Source: Thermomonas sp.
Lineage (GTDB): Bacteria > Pseudomonadota > Gammaproteobacteria > Xanthomonadales > Xanthomonadaceae
NCBI GenBank assembly: GCA_020692565.1
Contig: JAIMKJ010000005.1
Location: forward strand, 1 to 64,000
Length of the DNA: 64,000 bases
Direction: 5' to 3'
The position numbers and the translations under genes were made by a program. The notes beneath the pieces were generated by a model that saw only the letters and a list, made by a program, of their open reading frames with translations, made no database searches and was not told the DNA's origin. Below are positions 12,579 through 21,800 of this stretch, in pieces. Position 1 is the stretch's first letter. Every line of letters begins with the position of its first letter.

Positions 12579-13622
12579 ATGGAAGGCAATGCGAACCGGA
12601 TGGCGACTCGGGCCGCGCGCCCGCGCACGAGCCTGCGATCCGCCTGGGTCGTCGGCTGCATCGTCGGCATGCTGTCGTCGTCGGCCTGCAGTCTGTCGGA
12701 GTACCCGGACGACTGGCCCGGGCGCGCCTGGGGCCTGTTTTCGCGGAAGGGCGGCTGTCCAGACCTTGCGGGCGAATACGACGGCGCGGACGAATATCTG
12801 CTCTCGAAACTGCACGGCTGGATGGAAAACGGGAACCTCACGGACTACGTGGACCACAAGTTGAAGATCACGCAGGCCGACGATGGCGCGTGGATCAGGT
12901 TCGAGTTCGCCGTCGACGAGAAGGGGCTGGATACGCTCGAAGCGCGCAAGGGCGGATCGGTCTTGCAGCCCTACGCTTCGACGACGTGGACGCTTGGCCG
13001 GCAGTATCGGTGTCAGAACGGCGGGCTGTTCGTGAATGCGACCTACGATACCGAGTTCGCCCGCGATCGTTCCGGTGCCCTGCTTGCGCACTGGACGAGG
13101 CGGGAGAAGGGTTCGCTCCGCGTCGGCAACACCGATATTCCAACCGGCACCGGCGTGCATAACGGCTGGCGACGCTGGGCCGCGCGCGATGCCGCGCGCA
13201 ACGACGCATTGAAGAAACGCGGGCATTTCATGCTGGGCCAGGCCGCCCGGAAAAAGGACGACGACTTCGCGCGCGTCCACCTCACATCGTTTTTTTCCGA
13301 ACCGCTATGCATCCGATACGTCCGTCGCGACGCATCAGGAACGACGTCAAGGACGTTCCTCAACAGCCGAGAAGCCGATCCTGCCAGGCCTCAGCCCTGG
13401 GATTGCCCGGCGGGCTGGGGCGGGATGGACGCCGGAACGATGTTCGACATGGAGATGCGCTTCCCCGGGCAGGGTCGCAATCTTCATCGCATCGAATGGT
13501 TCCGCCTCGGCGAGGCGCCGGATCAAGCCCGGTATATCGAGATCCGCGACGCGCGTGGGCTTCCCGTGGGCGGTGAGCAGGCGCCCCTGCGCATCGGTCA
13601 GGCATCGATGCGGGTGAATTGA
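12579..13622 (+). CDS. Putative lipoprotein of unknown function
   Basis: A 347-residue protein with an N-terminal export signal. A basic region is followed by the hydrophobic stretch AWVVGCIVGMLSSSAC, whose SSAC near residue 38 fits a lipobox. The mature part contains PDLAGEYDGAD, which resembles the start of small bacterial lipoproteins with a DLSGxY motif, plus two tryptophan- and cysteine-containing blocks. The n-region is long (about 22 residues), so an inner ATG at 12600 may be the true start. No function can be assigned. It is divergent from the gene at 12039-12473 and convergent with the one at 13668-14060. Confidence 0.7.
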   Translation: MEGNANRMATRAARPRTSLRSAWVVGCIVGMLSSSACSLSEYPDDWPGRAWGLFSRKGGCPDLAGEYDGADEYLLSKLHGWMENGNLTDYVDHKLKITQADDGAWIRFEFAVDEKGLDTLEARKGGSVLQPYASTTWTLGRQYRCQNGGLFVNATYDTEFARDRSGALLAHWTRREKGSLRVGNTDIPTGTGVHNGWRRWAARDAARNDALKKRGHFMLGQAARKKDDDFARVHLTSFFSEPLCIRYVRRDASGTTSRTFLNSREADPARPQPWDCPAGWGGMDAGTMFDMEMRFPGQGRNLHRIEWFRLGEAPDQARYIEIRDARGLPVGGEQAPLRIGQASMRVN

Positions 13623-13667
13623 TCCGCGCCGATGAAGGGCGGTCCGGTGCCGGAATCGCTTGTTGCA

Positions 13668-14060
13668 TCATTGCGATGCCGAATTCTTTTCCAGTTCGAA
13701 ACGCACTTTGCGGGCCGCGAAATCGGCAAGCACGGCAGGCTCGTCCCCGAAAAGGACGTGCACGTCGGCGCGAGATTCGTCGAGATCGTCCGTCAATTGA
13801 TGCGTCGTGTCGTAACCGACGACCACGCGATCGTCGAACAAGTCGACCCTCAACGTGCTGTCGACGGCGCCGCTAGTCGGGTTACAACGCGTGATCGTCA
13901 CGATGGTCGCCTTGCCCCAATACCACCCATCTCCGAACCAACCATCACGTGTCGAGCATTCATGGAGATGTTCAAGAAATTGCCGCTGGCGGCGCGACGA
14001 ATATTCCGTCGTCGCACCGCATTCATCGATGCCGAATAGCAATCCACGCTCCGAACTCAT
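13668..14060 (-). CDS. Hypothetical protein
   Basis: A 130-residue soluble-looking protein beginning MSSERGLLFGIDECGATTEY. It is preferred over the overlapping plus-strand frame because its composition is balanced and it includes ordinary beta-strand patterns such as TLRVDLFDDRVVVGYDTTH. It has no recognisable domain, signal peptide or membrane segment. It ends 45 bases from the lipoprotein stop and starts 18 bases after the E2 stop on the same strand, so it may be read through from the dehydrogenase operon. Confidence 0.6.
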   Translation of the reverse strand: MSSERGLLFGIDECGATTEYSSRRQRQFLEHLHECSTRDGWFGDGWYWGKATIVTITRCNPTSGAVDSTLRVDLFDDRVVVGYDTTHQLTDDLDESRADVHVLFGDEPAVLADFAARKVRFELEKNSASQ

Positions 14061-14078
14061 GGCGGCCCAATATCTCCG

Positions 14079-15506
14079 TCAACCCGGCAAGCCGAGATCA
14101 TCCAGCATCGCACGCAGGAAGCGCGCCGCTTCGCCGCCGGTGCAGACGCGGTGATCGAAGGTCAGCGACAGCGGGATGACCTTGTGCGATTCGAAGCCGC
14201 CCAGCACCGGGGTGATCTGGTGGCGCGCGCGGCCGGCGGCGACGATGGCGACGCACGGCGGCACCACCACGGGCGTGGCGTAGCGGCCGGCGAACATGCC
14301 GAAGTTCGAGAGCGAAATCGTGTAGCCGCTCAGTTCGCTGGACGGAATGCTGCGGTCCTCGACCTGCGTGCGCAGGCGGGTGATGGCTTCGCGCACGCCG
14401 CGCGCGTCGAGCACGTCGGCGTTGCGCAGGGCGGGCACGAACAGGCCGTCGTCGGTGTCCACCGCGATGCCGATGTCGACGTGCGGGTGCAGCGTGCGGG
14501 TGAGGTTGTCGCCGTCGAACCAGGCGTTGAGCGCCGGCACCGCTTTCGCGGCGACGCAGATCGCGCGCACCAGGCGCACGGTCATGTCGTTGCCGTGCGC
14601 CCAGGCATGGATATCGGCGTCGTCGGTGAGCGTGGTCGGCACCACTTTCGCGTGCGCATCGGCCATGACCCGCGCCATGTTGCGGCGCACGCCCTTGAGT
14701 TGTTCCGGCTGTCCGCTGGCGGACACGCCCGGCGGCTGCGTGCGCATCGGTTTGCCGGTGGCGGACAACTGCGTGCGCTGGCCTGCGTTGGCTGTGGGAG
14801 CGGCGGAAGCCGAGACGGGTCTTGCCGCGGCGCCCGAAGTCGCGGCTCCCGTCGCTCCCACAGAAGCAGCGCCCGCAGCACCGGCCTTTGCCGAACCATC
14901 GGCCGCCGCGCGCTTCACATCGTCCATCGTCGCCACGCCGTCGGCGCCGGTGGCGCGCACGCGCGACAGATCGACGCCGAGCTTGCGCGCCATCGCGCGC
15001 ACCGCCGGCATCGCCTTCACGCCGCCGACCGCGACCGCGGCCTCGCTGCGCACCGCGTCGGAACTCTGCATCGCGCCGACCACGGTGCCGGCGTCGTCAC
15101 GGACTTCGCCCTTGGGCGCGGGTGCCCCGGTATCCTTGATGACGCCACCGTCGTCGGAGGCGACGACCTTGTCGGCCGCGCCCGGCGCCGTGTCGCCGGT
15201 ATGCGCGGCGCCGCCGTGGTGATGTCCGGTGTCCTGGCCTTCCGCACGCTGCGGCATCGACGGATCGACCTCGAACACCGCGAGCATCGTGCCGGTGATG
15301 ACCACATCGCCGTCGCCGCCCGCGAGCTTCAGCACCTTGCCCGACACCGGCGACGGCACTTCTACCACCGCCTTTGCGGTTTCCATCGACACCAGCGGCG
15401 CATCCAGCTTGATGGTGTCGCCCGGCTTCACGAACCATTCGACGATGGTGGCGTCCGGCAGGCCTTCGCCGAGGTCGGGGAGGATGAAGGTCTTGGTCTG
15501 GCTCAT
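14079..15506 (-). CDS. Dihydrolipoamide acyltransferase, E2 of a branched-chain 2-oxoacid dehydrogenase
   Basis: A 475-residue E2 with one N-terminal lipoyl domain (VSMETAKAVVEVPSP, lipoyl lysine at about residue 45). A long low-complexity linker follows. Next comes an E1/E3-binding domain (KAMPAVRAMARKLGVDLSRVRATG, about 165-205), a second Ala/Gly-rich linker, and the catalytic acyltransferase domain from about residue 255. The active-site segment is LTFDHRVCTGGEAARF: the catalytic His is present, while the usual DHRxxDG Asp is Thr, as in several related E2s. The linker at about residues 215-238 is encoded by a REPIN (14792-14863). The E1 genes lie upstream on the same strand. Branched-chain rather than pyruvate specificity is inferred from the separate aceE. 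Confidence 0.93.
   Translation of the reverse strand: MSQTKTFILPDLGEGLPDATIVEWFVKPGDTIKLDAPLVSMETAKAVVEVPSPVSGKVLKLAGGDGDVVITGTMLAVFEVDPSMPQRAEGQDTGHHHGGAAHTGDTAPGAADKVVASDDGGVIKDTGAPAPKGEVRDDAGTVVGAMQSSDAVRSEAAVAVGGVKAMPAVRAMARKLGVDLSRVRATGADGVATMDDVKRAAADGSAKAGAAGAASVGATGAATSGAAARPVSASAAPTANAGQRTQLSATGKPMRTQPPGVSASGQPEQLKGVRRNMARVMADAHAKVVPTTLTDDADIHAWAHGNDMTVRLVRAICVAAKAVPALNAWFDGDNLTRTLHPHVDIGIAVDTDDGLFVPALRNADVLDARGVREAITRLRTQVEDRSIPSSELSGYTISLSNFGMFAGRYATPVVVPPCVAIVAAGRARHQITPVLGGFESHKVIPLSLTFDHRVCTGGEAARFLRAMLDDLGLPG
14792..14863. repeat. REPIN inside the E2 coding sequence
   Basis: Left arm 14792-14816 begins CTGTGGGAGCGGCGGAAGCC and the right arm 14839-14863 ends GTCGCTCCCACAG. The two pair with about three mismatches in 25, and both match the REP word found between genes elsewhere in the window. 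The 72-bp stretch is a multiple of three and is read through as Ala/Gly/Ser-rich linker without a stop. Confidence 0.8.
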
Positions 15507-15546
15507 GGGGGATTCCTTTGATTCTGTTGCCGATGCCGTCGAACGA

Positions 15547-15912
15547 TCATGCCGACGGTCGGGTGGAAAGTCGAAGCGCTTGCGCGATGTAGTCTTTCAG
15601 GTGTTTCGAATCGATGTCGGCGGGCGTCTGCAGTTTGATGTGGCGACGGAATTTTCCCTTGCCTTCGAGCATCGTGTGGGTGTCCTCAAGTTCTGCGCCC
15701 TTGCCGAATTCCATCGTGACGTGCGCGGAGTACGCGAACACGCCGCAGAATTGCTCGGGCGCCGAAAACAGGATGCCGCCGTACATCACCCGCTCGGACG
15801 CCTTCGGCGCCACCGCGCGGACCACTTTGCGTACGGCCTGCACCAGCGCATGCAGCTCGGGATGGGTGAGCTGCAGGTCGTGCAGCAGTTGTTCGACGTT
15901 CGGGTCGCTCAT
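15547..15912 (-). CDS. DUF1801 domain protein
   Basis: A 121-residue protein of the DUF1801/YdhG-like family, a small alpha-beta fold related to frataxin-like folds. Characteristic features are the ERVMYGGILF segment and the C-terminal KLQTPADIDSKHLKDYIAQAL, typical of the family's response-to-scale helix end. The start at 15912 overlaps the TGA of the SH3 gene by 4 bases (ATGA), so the pair is translationally coupled. A longer reading starting at 15975 is rejected for that reason. Its role beside a 2-oxoacid dehydrogenase is unknown. Confidence 0.85.
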   Translation of the reverse strand: MSDPNVEQLLHDLQLTHPELHALVQAVRKVVRAVAPKASERVMYGGILFSAPEQFCGVFAYSAHVTMEFGKGAELEDTHTMLEGKGKFRRHIKLQTPADIDSKHLKDYIAQALRLSTRPSA

Positions 15913-16247
15913 GTGCGCTCCAGGTGTTCCATCGGTACCCATCCGCAGCGTCCGTCCGCGCGTTCGCACCACCACCAGCCGCCGAGTGCATGCAGCAGGG
16001 TCACGTCATCGCCGGCATCCACATCCAGTTCCTGCGCGGAGTAATCGCGCAATGCCTCGGCGCGGCCGTCGTCGAGCGGTTTCAGCCAGTCGAACGGCGC
16101 CCAGCCGGCGTTGCCGTCGACGGTGACGGCCCAGATGAAGGCCGGCCATTCGGTGTCGCGTTCGCCGAGCGTCACGAGTTCGCTCTGCGCGAACTGGATC
16201 GGATTCGCGTATTGGGTGCGGTAATCGCGGACGATGCGGGCCTGCAT
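15909..16247 (-). CDS. SH3-like domain protein
   Basis: A 112-residue protein made of two bacterial SH3-like repeats: residues 1-55 (ARIVRDYRTQYANPIQFAQSELV to GWAPFDWL) and 62-112 (ALRDYSAQELDVDAGDDVTLL to GWWWCERADGRCGWVPMEHL). No signal peptide is visible, so it should be cytoplasmic. It sits between the E1 and E2 genes of the dehydrogenase operon and is coupled to the DUF1801 gene. Ligand unknown. Confidence 0.8.
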   Translation of the reverse strand: MQARIVRDYRTQYANPIQFAQSELVTLGERDTEWPAFIWAVTVDGNAGWAPFDWLKPLDDGRAEALRDYSAQELDVDAGDDVTLLHALGGWWWCERADGRCGWVPMEHLERT

Positions 16248-16280
16248 CAGACAGAACTGTTGGCGAGTGGTGCGCGAAGA

Positions 16281-16450
16281 GCAAATCCCCCCGTCATCGC
16301 TGCGCGATGCCGACCCCCTTTTTCAAAGGGGGCAAGAAGCGCGGCGTCTTTCCAACTCTCTTTTTCAAGGGAAGCAAAAAGCGCGGGGTCTTTCCAGCCC
16401 CCTTTGAAAAAGGGGGCGATCGCCTGCGCAGCAGGCGATGGGGGATTTGC
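16281..16450. repeat. Large inverted repeat element (MITE-like) in the dehydrogenase operon
   Basis: About 170 bp with terminal inverted repeats: GCAAATCCCCC at 16281 and GGGGGATTTGC ending at 16450. Inside the ends there is a second pairing of CGCTGCGCGATG/GCGCAGCAGGCGATG type and then CCCCCTTTTTCAAAGGGGG-like words at 16314 and 16399. The centre carries a diverged direct repeat of AAGCGCGGSGTCTTTCCA at about 16336 and 16380. It fills most of the 232-bp gap between E1 beta and the SH3 gene. It looks like a non-autonomous mobile repeat, and it could fold into a strong RNA hairpin that lowers expression of downstream genes. Confidence 0.75.
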
Positions 16451-16479
16451 TGTTGCGCCGATCGCCCGCATCGTCCGGT

Positions 16480-17469
16480 TCAACTCGCGGCCAGGGTTCT
16501 TTTCGCCGCGGCGACGATTTTCTCGACGCTGGGCAGGTACTTCATTTCCAGGCGGAACAGCGGGATGTGGGTGTCGTAGCCGGTGACGCGCTCGACCGGG
16601 GCGACGAGGTCGTACATTGATTCCTCGGCGAGGCGTGCGGCGATCTCGGCGCCGAAGCCGGCGGTCTTCGGCGCTTCGTGCACGATCACGCAGCGACCGG
16701 TCTTGCACACCGATTCGGCGATGGTCGGGAAGTCCAGCGGCTTGAGCGTGGCGACGTCGATCACCTCGGCGCTGATGCCGTCCTTCGCCAGCGCGTCGGC
16801 GGCTTCCAGGCATTCCTTCACCTGCGCGCCCCAGGTCACCAGGGTCACGTCGCTGCCGTCGCGCAGCACGTAGCACACGTCCAGCGGCAGCGCTTCGCCG
16901 TCGTCGGGCACCAGTTCCTTGTACTGGCGGTAGATGCGCTTGGGTTCCATGTAGATGACCGGATCCTCGTCGCGGATCGCGGCCAGCAGCAGACCGTAGG
17001 CGCGCTGCGGCGACGACGGCATCACCACGCGCAGGCCGGGCACGTTGGTGAAGATCGATTCGTTGGCTTCGCTGTGGTGCTCCGGCGCGCGGATGCCGCC
17101 GCCCCACGGCACGCGCAGCACCATCGGGCACGTGAGGCGGCCGCGGGTGCGATAGCGGAAGCGCGCGGCGTGGCAGATGATGTGATCGACCATCGGATAC
17201 ACGAAGCCGTCGAACTGCGCTTCGGCCACCGGGCGCATGCCCTGCGCGGCCATGCCGACCGTCAAGCCGGCAATCGTGGTTTCGTCCAGCGGCGTGTCGA
17301 GCACGCGCTCCGGGCCGAAGATCTGCTGCAGGCCGGCGGTGGCGCGGAATACGCCGCCGTTCACGCCCACGTCCTCGCCCAGCACCAGCACGCGTTCGTC
17401 GGCGCGCATGGCGTAGGCGAGCGCCTGGGTGATGGCTTCGATCAAAGTGATGGGTGCGCCGTCAGCCAT
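16480..17469 (-). CDS. Branched-chain 2-oxoacid dehydrogenase E1 component, beta subunit
   Basis: A 329-residue transketolase-like beta subunit of a two-chain E1. Typical blocks are VLGEDVGVNGGVFRATAGL, RVLDTPLDETTIAGLTVGMA, EAQFDGFVYPMVDHI, RVPWGGGIRAPEHHSEANE and DVTLVTWGAQVKECLEAA. Its ATG lies inside the last codons of the alpha gene (8-base overlap), consistent with stoichiometric expression. The complex would oxidise the 2-oxoacids of Val, Leu and Ile, giving branched acyl-CoA starters for iso-fatty acids, which dominate in Xanthomonadaceae membranes. That last point is family knowledge and not seen here. Confidence 0.95.
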   Translation of the reverse strand: MADGAPITLIEAITQALAYAMRADERVLVLGEDVGVNGGVFRATAGLQQIFGPERVLDTPLDETTIAGLTVGMAAQGMRPVAEAQFDGFVYPMVDHIICHAARFRYRTRGRLTCPMVLRVPWGGGIRAPEHHSEANESIFTNVPGLRVVMPSSPQRAYGLLLAAIRDEDPVIYMEPKRIYRQYKELVPDDGEALPLDVCYVLRDGSDVTLVTWGAQVKECLEAADALAKDGISAEVIDVATLKPLDFPTIAESVCKTGRCVIVHEAPKTAGFGAEIAARLAEESMYDLVAPVERVTGYDTHIPLFRLEMKYLPSVEKIVAAAKRTLAAS

Positions 17470-18541
17470 GCTTGCGGCCCTCCGCGGCGATGGCTTCGGC
17501 GCGTTGTGCCTGGATATCTGGCGGCAGCTCGGCGTAGAGGAAATCGAACATCGCGCTCACGGGCTGCACGGGGGTTTCCAGATAGGCGTTGATTTCGATG
17601 TCGACGAGTCGTCCGCACTCGTCGGCCCATGCGCTTTCCTGCGCGTCGTCCCAGAGGCCGGCGGCGGTGAGGTAGGTGCGCAGTCGCGTGACCGGCTCGC
17701 GCACCCATGCCGCTTTCACTTCTTCCTCGCCGCGGTAGCGGCGGGCGTCGTCGGCGGTGGTGTGGTCGTGCAGGCGATAGGTCATGAACTCGATGACGCT
17801 GCCGCCGCCGCCGCTGCGCGCGCGGTCGAGCGCGCGACGCATGCCTTCCATCACCGCGATGATGTCGTTGCCGTCCACCTGCAGACAGTGCAGGCCGCCG
17901 GCGATGCCTTTCTGTGCCAGGGTCGGCGCGCCGGTCTGCGCCGCGCGAGGCACGGAGATCGCCCAACCGTTGTTGATGATGCACTGCACGAAGGGCAGGG
18001 CATAGGCGCCGGCCGAGTTGATCGCGGCGTAGGTGTCGGTCTTCGAACTGCCGCCGTCGCCGCAGGTGGCCACGGCCACGCGCGGTTCCTTGCGCAATTT
18101 GAATGCGAGCGCGGCGCCGGCCGCGTGCAGGCACTGGGTCGAGATCGGCACGCACCATGAGAAATCGTGCTTCGGCACGGCGAAGTCGTTGCCGCGTTCG
18201 TCGCCGCCCCAGTACAGCAGGACTTCGCGCGGGCGCACGCCGCGCATGAACTGCGCGCCGTATTCGCGATAGCTGGGCGCGAATACGTCCTCGGGGCGCA
18301 TCGAAGCGCCGATGCCGATATGCGTGGCTTCGTGGCCGAGACAGGCGGCATAGGTGCCGAGCTTGCCGGTGCGCTGCAGCGCGATGGCCTTGCTGTCGAA
18401 GGTGCGCACGAACAGCATCTGCTTGAACAGCGGCAACAGCGTGGCGGGATCGGCGAAGGCGACGGGCGGCTCGGCGACCAGGGTGCCGTCGGGGCCGAGG
18501 TATTGCAGATATTCGATTTCGAAACGTGCTGCGACGGTCAT
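17462..18541 (-). CDS. Branched-chain 2-oxoacid dehydrogenase E1 component, alpha subunit
   Basis: A 359-residue thiamine-diphosphate-binding alpha subunit. The cofactor motif begins ATCGDGGSSKTDTYAAINSAG and ends INNGWAIS. Substrate-channel and phosphorylation-loop regions are YRLHDHTTADDARRYR. The start MTVAARFEIEYLQYLGPDG at 18541 fits branched-chain E1 alpha proteins; the in-frame extension to 18694 would be unlike the family. It is the first gene of the operon E1 alpha, E1 beta, SH3, DUF1801, E2. The 321-bp upstream gap holds the promoter and the terminator of the preceding nuclease gene. Confidence 0.95.
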   Translation of the reverse strand: MTVAARFEIEYLQYLGPDGTLVAEPPVAFADPATLLPLFKQMLFVRTFDSKAIALQRTGKLGTYAACLGHEATHIGIGASMRPEDVFAPSYREYGAQFMRGVRPREVLLYWGGDERGNDFAVPKHDFSWCVPISTQCLHAAGAALAFKLRKEPRVAVATCGDGGSSKTDTYAAINSAGAYALPFVQCIINNGWAISVPRAAQTGAPTLAQKGIAGGLHCLQVDGNDIIAVMEGMRRALDRARSGGGGSVIEFMTYRLHDHTTADDARRYRGEEEVKAAWVREPVTRLRTYLTAAGLWDDAQESAWADECGRLVDIEINAYLETPVQPVSAMFDFLYAELPPDIQAQRAEAIAAEGRKHG

Positions 18542-18862
18542 CGTGCGGGGGTCTCGTGCGTCGGTTGCGCGCATGATACCCGCTCCGCCTGAAGCCTTCG
18601 TTGCGCAGCGCGTCATGACGAATCGCATGCGGACGCGTATGGCGTGCGCGATCAGGCGGCACTGGACAAGTCCACGTGGTCGCGAGTCGGGCACATGCCA
18701 GAACCCGCTCCCGCCGAATCAATCACTTGCGCGGTCGATTCGCGCGCGACGCATCGATGCGCCGCGGCAACGCTCGCTCGACCGGTAACGACCTCTTTCG
18801 GCCGCACAAAAAAGAAGCGCGGCCTGAGCCGCGCTTCCGGGTGTCGCGATGAACGTTGGCGA
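18542..18862. other. Intergenic region between the nuclease and dehydrogenase operons
   Basis: 321 bp. It contains the terminator of the upstream nuclease gene (18815-18836) and must carry the promoter of the E1 alpha operon. I see no convincing -35/-10 pair, RNA gene or repeat in the rest. Confidence 0.5.
18815..18836 (-). terminator. Rho-independent terminator of the ExeM-type nuclease gene
   Basis: On the minus strand, AAGCGCGGC and GCCGCGCTT form a perfect 9-bp stem with a 4-base loop and are followed by CTTTTTTG. It lies 27 bases beyond the nuclease stop codon. Confidence 0.85.
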
Positions 18863-21800
18863 TCAGCCGCCGGCGCCGGATCCACCGGGGACGGTGGCCG
18901 GCGCGCCGGTGACCTGGAGCGTGCGGCCCGCACTGTTGTTCACCGACAGCGGATCGCTGGTGGTGGTGGCGCCGACGGTCGCGCTGAAGGTGACCGTGGG
19001 CTGGCCCTGCACGCTCGGCGCGGTGACGTTCAGCGTGAAGTTGACGCGTGCGCCACTGGTGAAATTGCCGGCGGCGGTGCACACGGTGTTGAAGTCGCCG
19101 TTGCCGAGCGAACCGGCGACGCAGGTCCAGCCGCTCGGCGGAACCACCGAGGCGCGGCTGGGCGGGACGTTGCCGGTGAAGGTCACGGTCGGCTGCGAGG
19201 TGGTGTTCGGACCGTTGCTGCGGACCTGGGCCACGACCGTCGCGATGCCGCCGGCGGGAATGGTATCGACCGGGCCACCGATCAGGCGCACCGCGAGGTC
19301 CGCATTGACCAGCGCGGCGGCATCGACAGCCACACTCGCGGTGGCGGTGTTGTCGCTGCTGTTGCGGTCGCGGCTCTGCGAGGCCACGGCCGCCGCCATC
19401 TGCAGCGTGCTGGCTGCGGGCAGCGACGGCGCGGTCACGGCCGCGCTGAAGGCGGCTTGCCCGCTGTCTTCCAGCGATGTCGAGGTGCAGGTCACGGTGG
19501 TGGTGGTGCCCGCCTGGACCGGCGCGGCGCAGGTCCACTCGGCCGGTGCGGTGACCGTTACCGCGACCAGTGCATCGAACACCAGCGCCACGCTGGGGAA
19601 TGCGGCCTTGTTCGGACCGGCATTGGCGACGTTGGCGGTGAAGGTGGCGATGCCGCCGCCCGCGACCGTGGCCGGGGTGGCCGCGGCGGTGATCGACAGA
19701 TCGGCGGTGCGGAAATCCGCGACGCTGATCGCCAGGCGTACCGGGTCGTGGTCGGACACGCGGATCGCGTTGCCGGCGACGCCGTAGTTGTGCACGCCGA
19801 AGTCGGCGTTGATGCGGGCGTGGTCGACCACCAGGTCGGCCGAGTCCAGCACCGTCGCTTCGTTCACGATGACGTGGTCGAGCGTCTGCGCGTTGCCCGC
19901 GAACACGTACGAATAGCGTTCGAGCGGATCGATGATGAACTCGGAACCGTCGACCAGCGGCGCGGTGATCGGGCTGGCCAGATAGGTCAGCACTTCGGCC
20001 TCGGGGGCTTCGTCGCCGCGGATGATGCCCATCACATCGGCGTAGCCGTCGCTGAACTCGAAGGCGTTGAAGTCGCCGAGCAGCACGATGCGCTCGTCCG
20101 GATCGGCCTGCTGGCGCGATTCGACCACGTTGGCGAGGAACGCCGCCTGCTGGGCGCGCTTGGTGCGGACGCGCTCGCTTTCGGTCGCCCAGCCGCTGCT
20201 GCCCGGGGTGCTGTCGTCGATGCCGTTGAGCGAACGCAGGTGGTTGACGATGACGGTGACCGGGAAGGACGCACCGTTGTCCTGGTTGACGACGGCGCGC
20301 AGCATCAGCGGCGGGCGGTCATTGAGCAGGCTGGTGGATGCGTTCGGGTTGGTGAGGAGGGTGTCCTTGCCGAGTTGGACGACTTCGAGCACGTCGACGC
20401 GGTTGAACGTGCCCATCACGCGTTCGCTGACCAGGAAACCGACGTTGATGCCGCCGACGTCGTTGCCGTCCTCCAGGAAGGGCACGTAGGCCGGGGCGCT
20501 GGCGCAGGTGGCATTGATGCGCGCGGCGAGCAGGCCGAGCACGCGCAGGTTCTCGACTTCGACCACGCCGAGGATGTCCGGCGCTTTCAGGAAGTCGCAG
20601 ATCGCCAGCGAGGCCTTGGTCAGACGCTTGTCGAGTGCGGCGGGGGAGATGGTCGGGCCGCCGTTGCCGTCGTTCACTTCATCGAAGAGGCGCAGCAGGT
20701 TGAAGGCGCCGATGGTGACGTCTTCGTAACGCGCGGTGTCCACGGCCTCGGGCGTCTTGCCGCCGGCGACGGTGGGCGGCGTGGCGGTGTCGGGCAGGAG
20801 TGCCCAGGTGCCCGAGAAGTAATCGAGCACGCCGACCAGGTTGGTGATTTCCGCATCGGCATCGAGCGCGATGGGCGTCGCGCCGACCTGGCCGCGGCTG
20901 CGCACCATCAGGCGTTCCTGATTGGTGTCGAAGCGCGGCGGGGTCTTGCCGCCCGGGATCGGGAACGCGTCGAGGATGCCGATACCGGCTTCGCGGAACG
21001 GACGCTCCACGTCGGACAGCACCACATGGAAGACGCCGGTGCTGGTGGAGGTGCCGGCGGCTTCGCTGATGTTGCCTTCGGAGGCGGCGACCACGCGGCT
21101 GCGGGCGGCGCTGACGCGCATGCCTTCGTATTTCTCGGCGGTGCCTGGCAGTGCGTCCGGGCCGAAATCGGCGCTGGTGAGTTCCACCGGCGCCGGCAGG
21201 GCGACGCCGGTGGCGAGTACCTGGATCGACGTGACCGAGACCAGTTCGGTGATGGACAACTGGTTGAGGTTGGTGGCAGGCGTGAACTCGGTGACCGTGC
21301 CGGTGACGCGGACGCGGTTGCCCACGGCGGCGGCGGCCGGCGGTGCGGTCGAGGTGAAGATGAAGATACCTTCGGAGGTCGCCGGGTTGCCGTCGTCGCT
21401 CTCGGTCTGCAGGAAGAAGCCGTTGTTGAACTTCTGTGCGGTGACGACGCCTTCGGTGGTGACGATGCTGCCGTTCAGCGGCGAGATCAGCCCGCTCCCC
21501 TGGATCTGCGGGATCGTGACGAGGGTGAAATCGTCGTTCTGGATCGTGCCGAGCCCTTCGTTGTCGGCGATCACCGCACCGGTGGCGGAGGTGATGCGGA
21601 CGAAGAAGGTTTCGTCGGGTTCGGCGACGGTGTCGCCGTTGATGACGATGCCGACCGTGGTCGAGGTCGCACCTTCGGCGATCGTGGCGGTGCCGGTGTT
21701 GGCGACGTAATCGCTGCCCGCGGTGGCGGTGCCGTCGGCGGTGGTGTATTCGATGGTCACGCCGCCGGCGCCGGCCGGGGCGCTGAGGCCGAAGCCGAAG

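Noticed and set aside
13632..14039. 135-residue plus-strand gene opposite the 13668-14060 gene
   Set aside because: It begins directly after the lipoprotein stop without a ribosome binding site and its composition is less protein-like than the minus-strand frame.
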